A stretch of 64,000 bases of DNA from Mesorhizobium terrae (GCF_008727715.1 NZ_CP044218.1:2807501-2871500); one strand, 5' to 3'; shown: positions 28,801 through 35,558, numbered from the stretch's first letter. Notes: a model not told the origin generated them from the sequence alone. A program made the numbers and translations.

Positions 28801-30031
28801 GACCTCTTACGACATCGCCAATGCTCAAAACTGGGCGAGCTATATCGCTTACTACAACGCATCGGGGCAAAACACGGCCGAAGTGTTTAACTACGACAAC
28901 GGGACGCAGATGGCGGTCTATTACCGAAATCCGCCGCAAAGATATGTAAACTTGTATTATGAGTATAGGAACTCGTCTGGAGCGCTTTATAGGACAGTCG
29001 ACACCTCTGCGAATGGAACCGATTCCACGATAGTGGACTACGATGTTGACAATCTTCAGACATGGAAGGTGTGGTCGGTTACCAATTCCGGTGGCGGGCA
29101 AAACAGAACGACATTTTACAGAATTACTTACGACAACGGAACTGTTTACACGGGCTACCAGCCCCCTTCCTCTGGCGGCGGCGGTGGACATCGGCCTGTC
29201 GTCCTGGACCTCGACGGCGATGGTCATACCGATATCCGTGCCTTGGCGCCGCCGACAGAGCAATCTGGTCCACGGTTCGATTGGAATGGCGACGGATTGC
29301 GTGACCAAACATCCTGGGCAGGCCCGAAAGATGGCTTCCTTGTCATCGATCTTGCCGCCGATGGCTCGGCTGGAGCTGATGGTGTCATCGACCAAGCCAA
29401 GGAACTTGCCTTCAATCTTTGGATCGGCGACGGATCTGGTGCGTCCGCAGGCATCTCCGATCTGGAAGCACTCAGGCTCGCTTTCGATACCAACCATGAC
29501 AACGTCTTTGACAGCAACGATGCGCGTTGGGGTGAATTCCGGATCTGGCAAGATGCCAATCAGGATGGCGTCACAGACGCTGGTGAACTGAAGACACTTG
29601 CTGAAGCCGGCATTACCCGCATTGGTCTAACCTCCAGTCCGGAAGGCGCTATCGCTTACGGCGACGGTTCCGAGATTGTCGGGACGAGCTGGTTCGAGAG
29701 GGTCAGCGGCACCCGTAATCTGGTTGGCGACGTGACCTTGGTGTCTCGTCCCTCCAAGCTGGTCGCAAGCGATGAGCAGCCGGCGGTCCAGCGGACGGCT
29801 GCGTCCAGCGCGGCGTTGGCAGGGAGATTGCCTCCCGCCAACAGCAATGCTGCACCCGTTGCCGCCATGCCGGCGAACGCCAGGATCGACAGTCTGGTTG
29901 CAGCGATGGCGTCGTTTGGGGCAGATACCGCCGCCGGTTCGACTGGCCCGCAAATGGCGGCATCTGCCTCGGACCCAAGTTGGAAATCGACGGATATTGC
30001 AGCTACCGGTCGGAGTTGGGCTGCCGCCTGA
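19811..30031 (+). CDS. Giant repeat protein, predicted type I secretion substrate with Ca-binding-like loops
   Basis: A 3,406-residue protein. Layout: a hydrophobic glycine/alanine-rich N-terminal region (about 20-140); a polar linker; three tandem 16-residue FPGK-KDDLG repeats (320-367); a Gly/Ser-rich stretch; EF-hand-like module 1 (about 529-690; DLTGNGLNVD, DLNGDGYEH, DADGDGKIS, DTNGNGKLD); about 32 repeats of roughly 56 residues centred on D-x-D-G-x-G-x-x-D with NADGS and TTSADG turns (about 735-2490); about a dozen repeats of roughly 39 residues with DPxNxxxW and YYDxxGR (about 2580-3090); EF-hand-like module 2 (about 3127-3310); and an Ala/Ser-rich C-terminus. No signal peptide and no GGxGxD RTX nonapeptides are seen. 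Position directly after an HlyB/HlyD pair argues for type I export and a cell-surface or released adhesin-, scaffold- or effector-like protein. GTG at 19808 is an alternative start. Confidence 0.88.
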   Translation: MVDTSSGSKIADRADKYYGYIGLALDIEHAAILGVAAKYGVSVNDVHAAVSMFGKVAGRFSLALSAGLGYESGGIPGAATNVAVGYASLQAGAWAFNASLGYTVSVAGPLYGTLGSFVIGSGVSFVTALGGGALVDTIRDLPTINPNAFPGAPFGNNPFTSSAQDSLHPSIKPGYETTFNDKWAGSPDAVAATQKYNAQLADRAANIAKVDAQWSHALDARDDRAASVQNTTNVSGYRGYRTDAATTEASRRDMGGVGAPGSSSPRDGFSTNGATQSGNRSGHNTGYGTPGGGYTNTGNNPDNRSAPGYFGGGVTTTRSPNFPGKTKDDLGIGATPSFPGKVKDDLGIGATPSFPGKVKDDLGVGLPSTAATPSPSINPNKPTKAPVAKYEPPKQLDLPQYAPVPTPAPRSIWDQIGDWFSGANSSPSGSERAAKAVSEALSRGATPTQAKAIGYNKAQALGVNTDDAGFSALMDRKAGYPSGNGGGTRGSGNTGSGSSGRGGSVGAVGDHAGNNRGNDHSSNNGWGGHPVLLDLTGNGLNVDGLGSSSRFVDLNGDGYEHRTAWAGDGNGVLVFDADGDGKISRSSEFIFTEWDKSETSDLRALKKVFDTNGNGKLDVGDARWADFKVMVGDQLVSLDQLGITSIDLTPKGSGQSFEDGSAITGTTTYTKADGTTGQVGDAVLSGDENGYTVKRTKTTNADGSTTEDLLAYNIDGSLAFRNLITTNADGSHKQTKFDDDGNGTFDRSQTVDLVIAADGVRTRVVANFNADGSLLNKTTTITSADRKTVTALVDQDGDGRDDQSQIFVINADGATPSTSSTTTTVKQFAVDGTLLKQTMVTSSADGLTKVTKLDETGGGTFNLETTEVTVVAGDGSRTKTVTQKSANGTLISKIVTATAADGRSETIDYDRAGYGLVDEREVSVTATGTDGAVTNTVTSYNGDGTLRSKTIATTSADGLAHTLAEDQDSDGIADRTTSNVTVVAADSSRTQTVEQRSGNGALLSKQVTSTSADRKTITATADANGDGAVDQTTSIIVDADGVTTSTVSKFNADGSLVGKTRAVSSADGFTQTTDDDLDGDGTFDRTTSDVTVLNGDGSRTETVQHFSRGGAASGALVDKTTTTISQDSLTKTVSSDINGDGAVDRIVNDVIVLNSDGSRTETVTTSSGNSTRLSQTITTVSADRKTTTLMEDTDGNGSVDRSTVTATNVNGSKSATMTELAPDGVSVIRKTSTDISADGLTKTTKVDLGGDGYNEQTLMDYTTINADGSRTQTSAEWAGTTQVSRAVVGTSANGLNKTTLKDLDGDGTYDTKEEDSTVYNSDGSKTRTITDTAGIATIANRKTITTSANGLYTKVVDDIDGDGNYDRVTTDVKQLGADGSTFETIEEWSGTNARLSKTTIAVSADKNSIVTSTDSDGDGAADTTKAIVVGINGITTTTEKSFAANGALTAVREISITANGLSTTVKEDWNGDGTFDRATTSSVTINADGSRTETKTTTSANGSLIAGKTIVTTSASGLSKTEQVDLDGDGVIDRITTTIKAFGSDGSQTLTIETKSGNGTLLARSVETTSADTRTRSSTFDDNGDGAVDQTVTTVLNADGSTSKTVTNLATNGTVIARTVTEVSADGLTTTLREDFDGNGTFDKVTVDQTTIGLDGVRTRRITEQTGTSAAVLVSSATISANGYEKTTDTFDRGWLQEQSIEKTVLNADGSTTKTVTTSAGSSPTLVGKSTTTVSANGLVTTIAADLDGNGTVDRTTTVGKQYIADGSIVERNTTKNGSGTTVDNTVTTTAANRRSVEVRSDYDGNGSDDEKIVKAVNADGSVTTTTNTYAFQADASRVASSSLTTVSADGLTTTVITDADGNGMTDRRIVQKIVHGADGSKTETWEAFDAQGALTEKTAVTTSANGLAVTTTWMGAGGAVTRAMSEVTTLATDGGSTKTVTTTKAGGALESATVTTTSADKKSVTMTVDIDGNGVIDQKSTSVVNPDGSVTTTYVDLGADGVAVTAKKIVTESANGLIVTTDYDTNGDGVVDNRAVAETVLNTDGSKTTTTRYSGASQAIERTVVVLSADGKTRTESFDLNADGTVDNKQTSSTGFGPHSGYADARTDTIETAVGSTLKSRYQTTTSANGRSTTKEWDVDGNGTVDQTATDTTAITDGGTVRTISAYASGTKISGTTITTSNDGRTVTTVEERPQAGFSNRTITSSTAVLADGSTVETKILNNSTNSVIEKQFTTTSADGREVTIQRDIDGNGTIDQVEQRIKYVDGSTKTVVTGISSIDRTTITTSADGRSSTTEWDMDLDGTVDRRRIVTNNIKADGSQSSIATDYKIAAGVADTRVKVTSTSASADGRTKTFSLDTNGDGVFDQVSSTVLDASGGTVTTTTNNAEAQKAENLILGEIYWKQAIAAKVVTTVSSDGLTAIEQSDYDGNGTLETTAVSQTRIDGSVVTTFTELNASGGVAAKGTLTVSNDGRTKILSKDTDNDGVYDHGEKTELYINGTVVRTTTDYNANGTLKQSTLENITGTGKLTTRTTRNGAGNKTEQYILSIDGTAQQTTFVGTDEVVRSVHSINKDGKLTAGTFYDPKNTDPWTRIEQSYNAAGQKTLEKQFMDDNTRVDITFDVATAKQTQATTYDTANRMIALATYANGLLSTNILYDPANAKPWQRVEQTFSADGTKKTLEKQFMDDGTGIYITYDVANAQTWSTYTSWRNVAGQEVEVGYDYRDGTRYHDFRDPANLQSWRLIIQHFNTANKQTDQTQYNDDGSYVVTVYDAAGTQAWSSTVEYYDTSSRLTHKTFNNDDGTRTETFLDASNAQSWSTIVEKYNSAGSATYTVVTADDGSSYSITYDPANTETWSTYTCYYDAAGRRIGTNIIYDDGTRYRDYYDPTNANPWSTILEKYNSAGAMTYMARTEDDGSSYSVTYDPTNTQNWSTYTCYYDTAGRRIGTNIIYDDSSRYRDYYDPTNAYAWTSIVQHFNAAEQQTDQTQNNDDGSYVTTSYDIANAQNWASYIAYYNASGQNTAEVFNYDNGTQMAVYYRNPPQRYVNLYYEYRNSSGALYRTVDTSANGTDSTIVDYDVDNLQTWKVWSVTNSGGGQNRTTFYRITYDNGTVYTGYQPPSSGGGGGHRPVVLDLDGDGHTDIRALAPPTEQSGPRFDWNGDGLRDQTSWAGPKDGFLVIDLAADGSAGADGVIDQAKELAFNLWIGDGSGASAGISDLEALRLAFDTNHDNVFDSNDARWGEFRIWQDANQDGVTDAGELKTLAEAGITRIGLTSSPEGAIAYGDGSEIVGTSWFERVSGTRNLVGDVTLVSRPSKLVASDEQPAVQRTAASSAALAGRLPPANSNAAPVAAMPANARIDSLVAAMASFGADTAAGSTGPQMAASASDPSWKSTDIAATGRSWAAA
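20768..20911 (+). repeat. Three tandem 48-bp repeats (16 residues each) in the giant protein
   Basis: The translated units read P-N/S-F-P-G-K-T/V-K-D-D-L-G-I/V-G-A/L-T/P, three in a row at residues 320-367. Units two and three are almost identical, so expansion is recent or selection is strong. The function is unknown; it could be a binding linear motif or linker. Confidence 0.85.
22000..27300 (+). repeat. Array 1: about 32 degenerate Ca-loop repeats
   Basis: By eye the translation contains about 32 loops of the form D-x-D-G-x-G-x-x-D/E (for example DQDGDGRDD, DLDGDGVID, DIDGNGVID), spaced about 56 residues apart and joined by NADGS-type and SADGLT-type turns rich in Thr. At least three copies are degenerate (around 24880, 25550 and 26390). 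The loop resembles thrombospondin type 3 and EF-hand calcium loops. Boundaries are approximate. Confidence 0.8.
27550..29080 (+). repeat. Array 2: Trp/Tyr-rich YD-like repeats
   Basis: About a dozen copies of D-P/V-x-N-x-x-x-W followed by a YYDxxGR or HFNxxxQ segment and an xDDGSxxxxxYD turn, with a mean spacing of about 39 residues. The chemistry differs from array 1 (aromatic instead of Thr-rich) and recalls the YD repeats of Rhs proteins. A pair of 228-bp units (about 28373-28600 and 28601-28828) is nearly identical over much of its length. Confidence 0.75.
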
Positions 30032-30056
30032 CCGCCATTTGATACCAGATGCAGTC

Positions 30057-30085
30057 AAGACCCGCTCGCCAACCGAGCGGGTCTT
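30057..30085 (+). terminator. Strong hairpin terminator after the giant gene
   Basis: A perfect 12-bp stem (AAGACCCGCTCG, loop CCAAC, CGAGCGGGTCTT) lies 25 bp after the stop codon. The following GTTGCCTC is only weakly T-rich, so termination may be partial or bidirectional. It closes the type I secretion operon. Confidence 0.75.
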
Positions 30086-30109
30086 GTTGCCTCAGTGGGG
30101 TCTAATACG

Positions 30110-30331
30110 TCACTGAGACGTTAGGTTTGCGTCCATAGAAAAATGCTGTTCGCGCTCCTGTTTATTTCTGAGAACTACCCCGCCTGCATCATAGTAAACT
30201 AGTGGCTTGGAATCCGTCCTGGATACTCTGACGTTCCACGCAAACCGATTGGCGGTACGGTTACCAGCCGAGGCGTTGATCATAAATTTTACATGACGTC
30301 GGTCGGTCGAGTGAGAGTTGAACCGGGCCAT
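30110..30331 (-). CDS. Possible small hypothetical protein
   Basis: A 73-codon open frame in an otherwise gene-free interval, running toward the terminator of the giant gene. The translation (MARFNSHSTDRRHVKF... ending SMDANLTSQ) matches nothing I recognise and has no clear motif or ribosome binding site. It may be a remnant or a chance frame. Confidence 0.2.
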   Translation of the reverse strand: MARFNSHSTDRRHVKFMINASAGNRTANRFAWNVRVSRTDSKPLVYYDAGGVVLRNKQEREQHFSMDANLTSQ

Positions 30332-30868
30332 CGAATTAGGGTTCGAAACAAGCGAATTCCTACGCTCCGAAATGCTCTATCCCAAGAAAGCAATCGTCGA
30401 ACTTTCTGGGAGCCCCATAGCCGACGATAAGGTAAGACAGTTTGAACCGCCACTTCAGCCAAATCTCCGCGGATCACCCTCAATCCGCCGTCCGCCCTGC
30501 CCAGTCACTATGGCCGTGCCATCGCTATGCGAACTGGCATCCCTCGCGTTTCAGGCCCGCGCCAACCCGATCTCATTGACGACCGCCATGAAGCCGTCCG
30601 GCGGGCTATCCGCGCACTGGCTCGGCCCCGGCTGTCAAGTCGGGAAGCTATAGAAATCCCAGTTGTCAGACTCTTTGCCTGAATCCGGCGATCCATGCAT
30701 CCATTTCCGATGAGCCTTCTCATTCCATCCGATTTGCCCGAAACGTATATATGTCTGATTGGGCGAGCCGGTTTGGCTCTTGTCGAATTGTATCATCCGC
30801 AACGATGTTCGTCCGCGCTCGGATGAGAAGGTCGGATGGTCGCACGGGAGATGGTTTTCGGAGTTCTG
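30332..30868. other. Gene-poor spacer
   Basis: About 540 bp with no supported gene, repeat or RNA. Only short arginine- and proline-rich frames occur. The right end carries the upstream region of the DUF4105 gene, with GGAG just before its ATG. Confidence 0.5.
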
Positions 30869-31870
30869 ATGCGTCGTGCCGGCCTTTTTATTCTGATCGC
30901 GATCCTCTTCCCCGCCGTTGCACTGGCGAGCGCCTGGACGGTGCTTGCCTTCTTTTACCGGCTGCCGATGCCGGAAACGGGCCGCATCGCTGCTGCAGCA
31001 CTTTTCGGGCTGTTTGGCCTAGCGACGCTCATCGCCCTGTTCACCCGCCGCTGGCGCGTCGTCGGCGTCTTTGCCGTTGTATTTGCCGGCGTTCTGATCT
31101 GGTGGAGCAGCATCACGCCGCCGCGGGATGTAACCTTCGTGCCGGAGGATGCGCGGCAGGTGACAGGCAGGATCGAAGGCGACCGACTGACCTTGACCGA
31201 TACGCGCAACTTCACCTGGCGCAGCCAGACCGATTTCACCGAAAGCTGGGAAACGCGGAGCTACGACCTGTCGAAGCTCAGAACCGTCGATCTGTTCATG
31301 TCCTACTGGGCCGGCCCGGAAATGGCGCACACCATCGTGAGCTTCGGTTTCGAAGGCGGCGAGCGGATCGCCTGGTCGATCGAGGCGCGTTACCGGGTGG
31401 GCGGAACCTATTCGCCGATTGCCGGCGCCTTCAAGACGGATACGCTTATCGTGATCGCTGCCGATGAACGCGACCTGATCGGCTTGCGGACCAATGTGCG
31501 CGGCGAGGATGTACACCTCTACCGGCTTAACGTGTCACCCGACGATGCGCGGATTTTCCTGGCCGGCTATGTCGAGGACGCCAATGCATTGGCCGCGAAA
31601 CCGCAATTCTACAACTCGATCACCACCAATTGCACGACGGCGATCGTGCGCATCCTGCGGCTTGTCGGCGCGAGTGTGCCGACCGACTGGCGCCTGCTCG
31701 TCAACGGCTATCTGCCAGGCTACCTCTATGACCAGAAACGCGTCGACACCAAGCTGCCGCTGGCCGAGCTGATCGAGCGCTCCCGCATCAGCGACCGCGC
31801 CAAAGCCTTCGGTCTTGGGCCGGGCTTTTCCGAAGAGATCAGACACGGCGTGCCGGATCCGAATACATAA
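30869..31870 (+). CDS. DUF4105-domain inner-membrane protein
   Basis: A 333-residue protein with two or three N-terminal hydrophobic segments (about residues 4-24, 36-52 and 60-80), followed by a soluble DUF4105 domain, also called the Lnb N-terminal periplasmic domain. Family-type features include FTWRSQTDFTESWETRSYDL, FMSYWAGPEMAHT, SFGFEGGERIAWSIEARY and YNSITTNCTTAI, whose Asn-Cys resembles a cysteine-peptidase-like site. I use ATG 30869, preceded by GGAG 5 bp upstream; ATG 30836 adds 11 residues. The molecular role of the family is poorly defined. The gene stands alone between long spacers. Confidence 0.8.
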   Translation: MRRAGLFILIAILFPAVALASAWTVLAFFYRLPMPETGRIAAAALFGLFGLATLIALFTRRWRVVGVFAVVFAGVLIWWSSITPPRDVTFVPEDARQVTGRIEGDRLTLTDTRNFTWRSQTDFTESWETRSYDLSKLRTVDLFMSYWAGPEMAHTIVSFGFEGGERIAWSIEARYRVGGTYSPIAGAFKTDTLIVIAADERDLIGLRTNVRGEDVHLYRLNVSPDDARIFLAGYVEDANALAAKPQFYNSITTNCTTAIVRILRLVGASVPTDWRLLVNGYLPGYLYDQKRVDTKLPLAELIERSRISDRAKAFGLGPGFSEEIRHGVPDPNT

Positions 31871-32233
31871 GCGCCAATCTCCCGCTTGTTGGGGGTTATG
31901 GACCAAGAGAGGCAAGTAATTTGCCGTGTTCGTCCGCTTTTGGTTGGCAACAATCCCTGCGTTGCCGGAGCCGACAGTGCAAGCCGCCCGCGCCAAGGCA
32001 GGCGAACGCTACGATGCGTTCGTGACTGCGCGTGGCAGGCGTCTGGCCAAGAGACCGAAATTGCGACGGGAGATCTCCGAGGAAGTTGATCGAGCGGCGC
32101 CGCCAGGCACGTAGCTTTCGACCATCATAGCTGATCAAGGCGAAGTTCGAGCGAACGGGAGGTCTGCACCGATCGTCCGGCGTCGGTGGCGAGACCCGCG
32201 CATCAGCCAGGGCGATCAGCAGATTTATGGCTA
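31871..32233. other. Spacer between convergent genes
   Basis: About 360 bp between the DUF4105 gene and the minus-strand nucleotidyltransferase-like gene. Short frames on both strands (about 60-80 codons) lack recognisable motifs. No hairpin terminator or repeat stood out. Confidence 0.4.
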
Positions 32234-33277
32234 TCAGGGCTTCGATGCCGTCGGCAGCTCGAAAAGATGGCGAGCTTCCTCAAAAACGGGCTGGGGAAGC
32301 ACACGAAGCTGGTTTGCTTCGTAGGGGAGGTGTTCGAGATACTGCGCTGTCAAACGAGCAACAGCTTGCGCCTGGGCCAAGTCGCGACGGCGCTTGACTG
32401 GCTCGCGATCAGGCTGCTTCGAAACCCAGAGTTTATGGGCCACGAAAATCCTGGGATCGGGAACGATGATGCGTAACGGTCCGCCCCTTTCATCGATCGC
32501 GATTGCTTCGAATGCCGGGGCATTTTCCAGCCAGGCCAGGCCGGCAATCTCGGCCGCCACAAGTTCGTCGTCTGCCTTGTCAACGCTTGCACGGCCCTGC
32601 TTCCAAGGCGGGTTGGCAAGCGGTTTGATCAAATCGACAAGATATCCGTCGCGATTGACCGCGCGAAACGCTGCGGACGAACGCTCGAACGATCGATCGA
32701 CCTTGCGCAAGAGGTTGATGAGCGTTCCGTCTTCTATGTTGGTCCCAGCCATAATTCTGAGTGACTTGCGCGAATCCATCAGGAGATCGATGTCTTCGGT
32801 CGTTGTAATCCCTGGATCCACGAAGACGCCGGCCGCTGCCTCGTAGGCGTAGATCGCGTTGGTTCCGGCAACACGGATGCCTTCGCCCAGAATGCCGACG
32901 TCATCGAGCGCTCTGATGATTCTTGCGGCAATTAAAGGAACACGTCCGAGCCTGAGGGCCCGATTGACAGCAGACTGGCGCGCCATTTGCTCCTGCCGCA
33001 CGGACAGCATTTGTTGAGTGGACGCGCGCGATGCTTCCCATTCTGCTTTCTGATCCTCGGTCGCTGGCGAGCGCCGCCCCTCCACCTTCTGGCGTCGCGC
33101 TCCCGTAGAATCGTAGTAGCTGCGCATCAGGTGCTCGCTGCCCTTTACCGTATGCCAGACGAGGGATCCACGAAAGCTCTTCGCCTTCTTCTGGGCCTCC
33201 GCCAGCGCTGTGAATCGCTGGTCGGAATTGATCTTTTCGCGTCGCTGATCGTTATTTAATTCAATAAAATCAATCAT
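32234..33277 (-). CDS. GSU2403-type nucleotidyltransferase-fold protein
   Basis: A 347-residue protein (start at ATG 33277, MIDFIELNND) that resembles the GSU2403/NTP_transf_8 family. After a helical N-terminal region (1-130, with many Gln and Arg), a nucleotidyltransferase-like core appears: RVAGTNAIYAYEAAAG, then TTEDIDLLMD, where the D-x-D pair would bind metal. A C-terminal helical part contains RIFVAHKLWVSKQPDREPVKRRRDLAQAQAV, the KxxR/D pattern seen in AbiEii-like proteins. The substrate is unknown. Isolation in a gene-poor accessory region is consistent with a defence or toxin role, but no partner antitoxin gene is visible. Confidence 0.7.
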   Translation of the reverse strand: MIDFIELNNDQRREKINSDQRFTALAEAQKKAKSFRGSLVWHTVKGSEHLMRSYYDSTGARRQKVEGRRSPATEDQKAEWEASRASTQQMLSVRQEQMARQSAVNRALRLGRVPLIAARIIRALDDVGILGEGIRVAGTNAIYAYEAAAGVFVDPGITTTEDIDLLMDSRKSLRIMAGTNIEDGTLINLLRKVDRSFERSSAAFRAVNRDGYLVDLIKPLANPPWKQGRASVDKADDELVAAEIAGLAWLENAPAFEAIAIDERGGPLRIIVPDPRIFVAHKLWVSKQPDREPVKRRRDLAQAQAVARLTAQYLEHLPYEANQLRVLPQPVFEEARHLFELPTASKP

Positions 33278-34115
33278 ATCAACACCAGACTGCCAATTGA
33301 AAAGAAAGTGTTGCAACCGAAAGTAGCGGGTGGATCGGCAGTTTGCAACAGTTTGACAAAGAATCGATCGTATCTGTTGATGCTGTTGTAAATATTATGA
33401 AAATCGATTGTCGCAGATGTGGTGCTCCGGCAGCCACGGTGCCAGCCAGGAACCCACGGAGAGTATTTGGCTTTCAATTGGGGCGCACGATCATGGCTGC
33501 AGGTCACGAAACAGGCATGGCTTCTGGGGCCGGAGAAGAACTTCTGGCCAGCATATCCAAGGCGAAATCTTGATTGCTCCAACGTGACTCAACGAGGCCG
33601 TGGATGGACCAGGATCATCGTGCTGTTTGCTTCGAGACGAATTCTCCGTTCAGATGCTCACCGTCAGGGAATATCGACATCGGTGGTTACACCTCCGTGA
33701 TTTGAACCTGCACCGTGATCGGCGAAAGCCTGACCGGATGCAGAGTAGCCAGAGACGGAGCGACCTAGATCGATGAGAAGCCGGCGATGTAGCCGGTGCG
33801 CTTCCGCGCTTGTATGCCCGCTGGCTGCTTCGTGTCGGTGACCTTCGACGCTCCGACGCTGGTCGCTCTGCGTACCGCCACAGTGCTCAAGGTCAAGGCG
33901 GCGGCTGATGGTGGCGCCGCTGCTCCGTTCTCGATCTTGCGGCACGGCTTCGCCACAGCACTTGATCGTGTTGGGGGTGCTGTCGCGTTGACGGCCGGTG
34001 CCACCGCGAAGCAGGAGAGGGGTATCTTCCGGCCTCGCCCGAAACCTGCCGGTCCGCCTACGGCTCCGCCCAGATTCAGCGCATCCCAGAAAACTGGCTC
34101 CCAGGCCTGTTCAAG
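33278..34115. other. Gene-poor accessory spacer
   Basis: About 840 bp with no supported gene. Frames of 75-135 codons exist on both strands around 33665-34197, but they are Ala/Arg/Pro-rich, overlap one another and show no domain. The region may be decayed DNA. The left 100 bp is AT-rich and could hold the promoter of the nucleotidyltransferase-like gene. Confidence 0.4.
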
Positions 34116-35174
34116 TCAATCGCACGTCTTCGCGGCATCAAGCGCTTCGGCGCGGGAAGATTTGGGCAAACTCCCGATCCGTTGGACTGACGCGTAGAAC
34201 CTTGGGTAGTCGCTAGCACACAAGTCGAACAATCGAAGAAATGCCGGAACCTGTTCGCCGTAAACGGCGGTCGCGGCGAGTTTTGCATTGTTGATCGGCG
34301 CATCGAACCAGGCGTCGTATCCTCTATATCCAGCCCAACGCCTGTCACGCATGTGTCGGTACCGCATCCGCAGTTTTTCGATGGTTGCTGCCTTCGCAAC
34401 CGCCATTTGCTCCGGGGGGCGGGGATTTTCGTAAACCCGCTGCAATTCGTCTCGCGTTTTCGCCAGAAGCCTAAGAAAATTGGCCCTGCGTTCGCGGTCG
34501 GCTTCGTAGCGGCGCAGTCCGGCGAGATCGCCAACAGCGCGCAGCCATGTCCTCACACCAGTGGTTTCGACGGCGACCGCGAAGGCTTCATTGAACGCAG
34601 AGTCGTCGTTCACATAGATGCGCTGATGCGCCAGCTCGTGAAAAACAAGGCTTGCCAGATAAGTGTTGTCCTGACGCAGCATGGTGCTGAGCAGCGGGTC
34701 ACTGGACCAGCCAAGGGTCGAATATGCGGTGACGCCCGTGATGTAGACGTCCATCCCCGCTCCATGAAGTTCGTCGGCGCTTTCAGCCGCGGATTTCCGA
34801 TCAAAATAACCACGGTACGGAACGCAACCGAAAACGGGAAAACACCATGTTCGTGGTGCCAGGGAGAATTGCGGCGCGGCAAAAACCGCCCAGGTCACGG
34901 CCTCCCGACCAATATCGACATAGCTGCGGTAACTGTTGTTTTCAGGCAGTGCCAATTCGTCCGTTGCAAAGCGCCTTATGGCGCTTGCCGACGTCAATTT
35001 GGCGCGCAGCGGCTCGGGCGTCGCAGGATCATGGATCAGTTTTCCGACATTCTCGCGTGCAGCCATGATTTTCACATGACCCTCCAGCGACTGCGCATAG
35101 TAGGAAATGCTTGTGCAGCCGGTCACTGCGGAACCCGCAATTACCGCAGCAAGCAAACGAAAAACGCGCTTCAC
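34116..35174 (-). CDS. Predicted aminopeptidase-family lipoprotein
   Basis: A 352-residue protein of the putative aminopeptidase family (COG4324-like). Residues 1-20 form a lipoprotein signal with lipobox VTGC, so it should be anchored at a membrane facing the periplasm. The zinc-peptidase motif HELAHQ follows SLVFHE (near residue 183), and a downstream FNEAFAVAVE supplies the third-ligand glutamate. The GYFDRKSA and TAYSTLGWSSDPLLSTML segments are typical of the family. It is transcribed divergently from the conjugation cluster. Its substrate and function are unproven. Confidence 0.85.
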   Translation of the reverse strand: MKRVFRLLAAVIAGSAVTGCTSISYYAQSLEGHVKIMAARENVGKLIHDPATPEPLRAKLTSASAIRRFATDELALPENNSYRSYVDIGREAVTWAVFAAPQFSLAPRTWCFPVFGCVPYRGYFDRKSAAESADELHGAGMDVYITGVTAYSTLGWSSDPLLSTMLRQDNTYLASLVFHELAHQRIYVNDDSAFNEAFAVAVETTGVRTWLRAVGDLAGLRRYEADRERRANFLRLLAKTRDELQRVYENPRPPEQMAVAKAATIEKLRMRYRHMRDRRWAGYRGYDAWFDAPINNAKLAATAVYGEQVPAFLRLFDLCASDYPRFYASVQRIGSLPKSSRAEALDAAKTCD

Positions 35175-35558
35175 AGTCGATCCGCCATTTGCCCATCACC
35201 CCAAAGCAAACGTTCCAATTGCACGGTCTCAAACAGGCGCGGCAATTTTCGTCAAGAGGTGGAAGGGACAGCGGATCGAACTTTGCCAGGATGACAATTC
35301 GTCACTTGCGAGTGGGCGAATATCCATCGCAGGGCAGTGTCAGCGAGAACGGATGACGTTGCTTTTCTTGGGGACAACCGTCGCAAGTTTACCAACATGC
35401 CCAGACCGCAATCTCGCACGCTAGGCGACAGCTGCACCTATGAGCCCATGGTTCAAACCGGCGAAGTCCGCTCGGTCGCACATGCGCGCACATAGGACAT
35501 GTTCGAGACTCCCGCACGTCGCGCCATGCTGCTCCCGTCCACAAGCGGAGCCCCCTCC
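35175..35558. promoter_or_regulatory. Divergent spacer upstream of traG
   Basis: About 380 bp between the aminopeptidase-like gene and traG; the promoters of both, and of the whole tra/trb operon, are expected here. No clear palindrome or consensus promoter could be assigned by eye. Confidence 0.35.

Noticed and set aside
31896..32138. Short frames on both strands between the DUF4105 and nucleotidyltransferase-like genes
   Set aside because: No recognisable domain or start signal on either strand, so they were not listed as genes.
33690..33720. TGATTTGAACCTG, resembling the tRNA-Val 3' end, as possible left attachment site
   Set aside because: Only about a dozen consensus-like bases match and the flanking acceptor sequence does not. 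It is not enough to call an element boundary.
33665..34197. Overlapping frames of 75-135 codons on both strands
   Set aside because: Ala/Arg/Pro-rich translations with no motif, no ribosome site and mutual overlap; they look like GC-driven chance frames.
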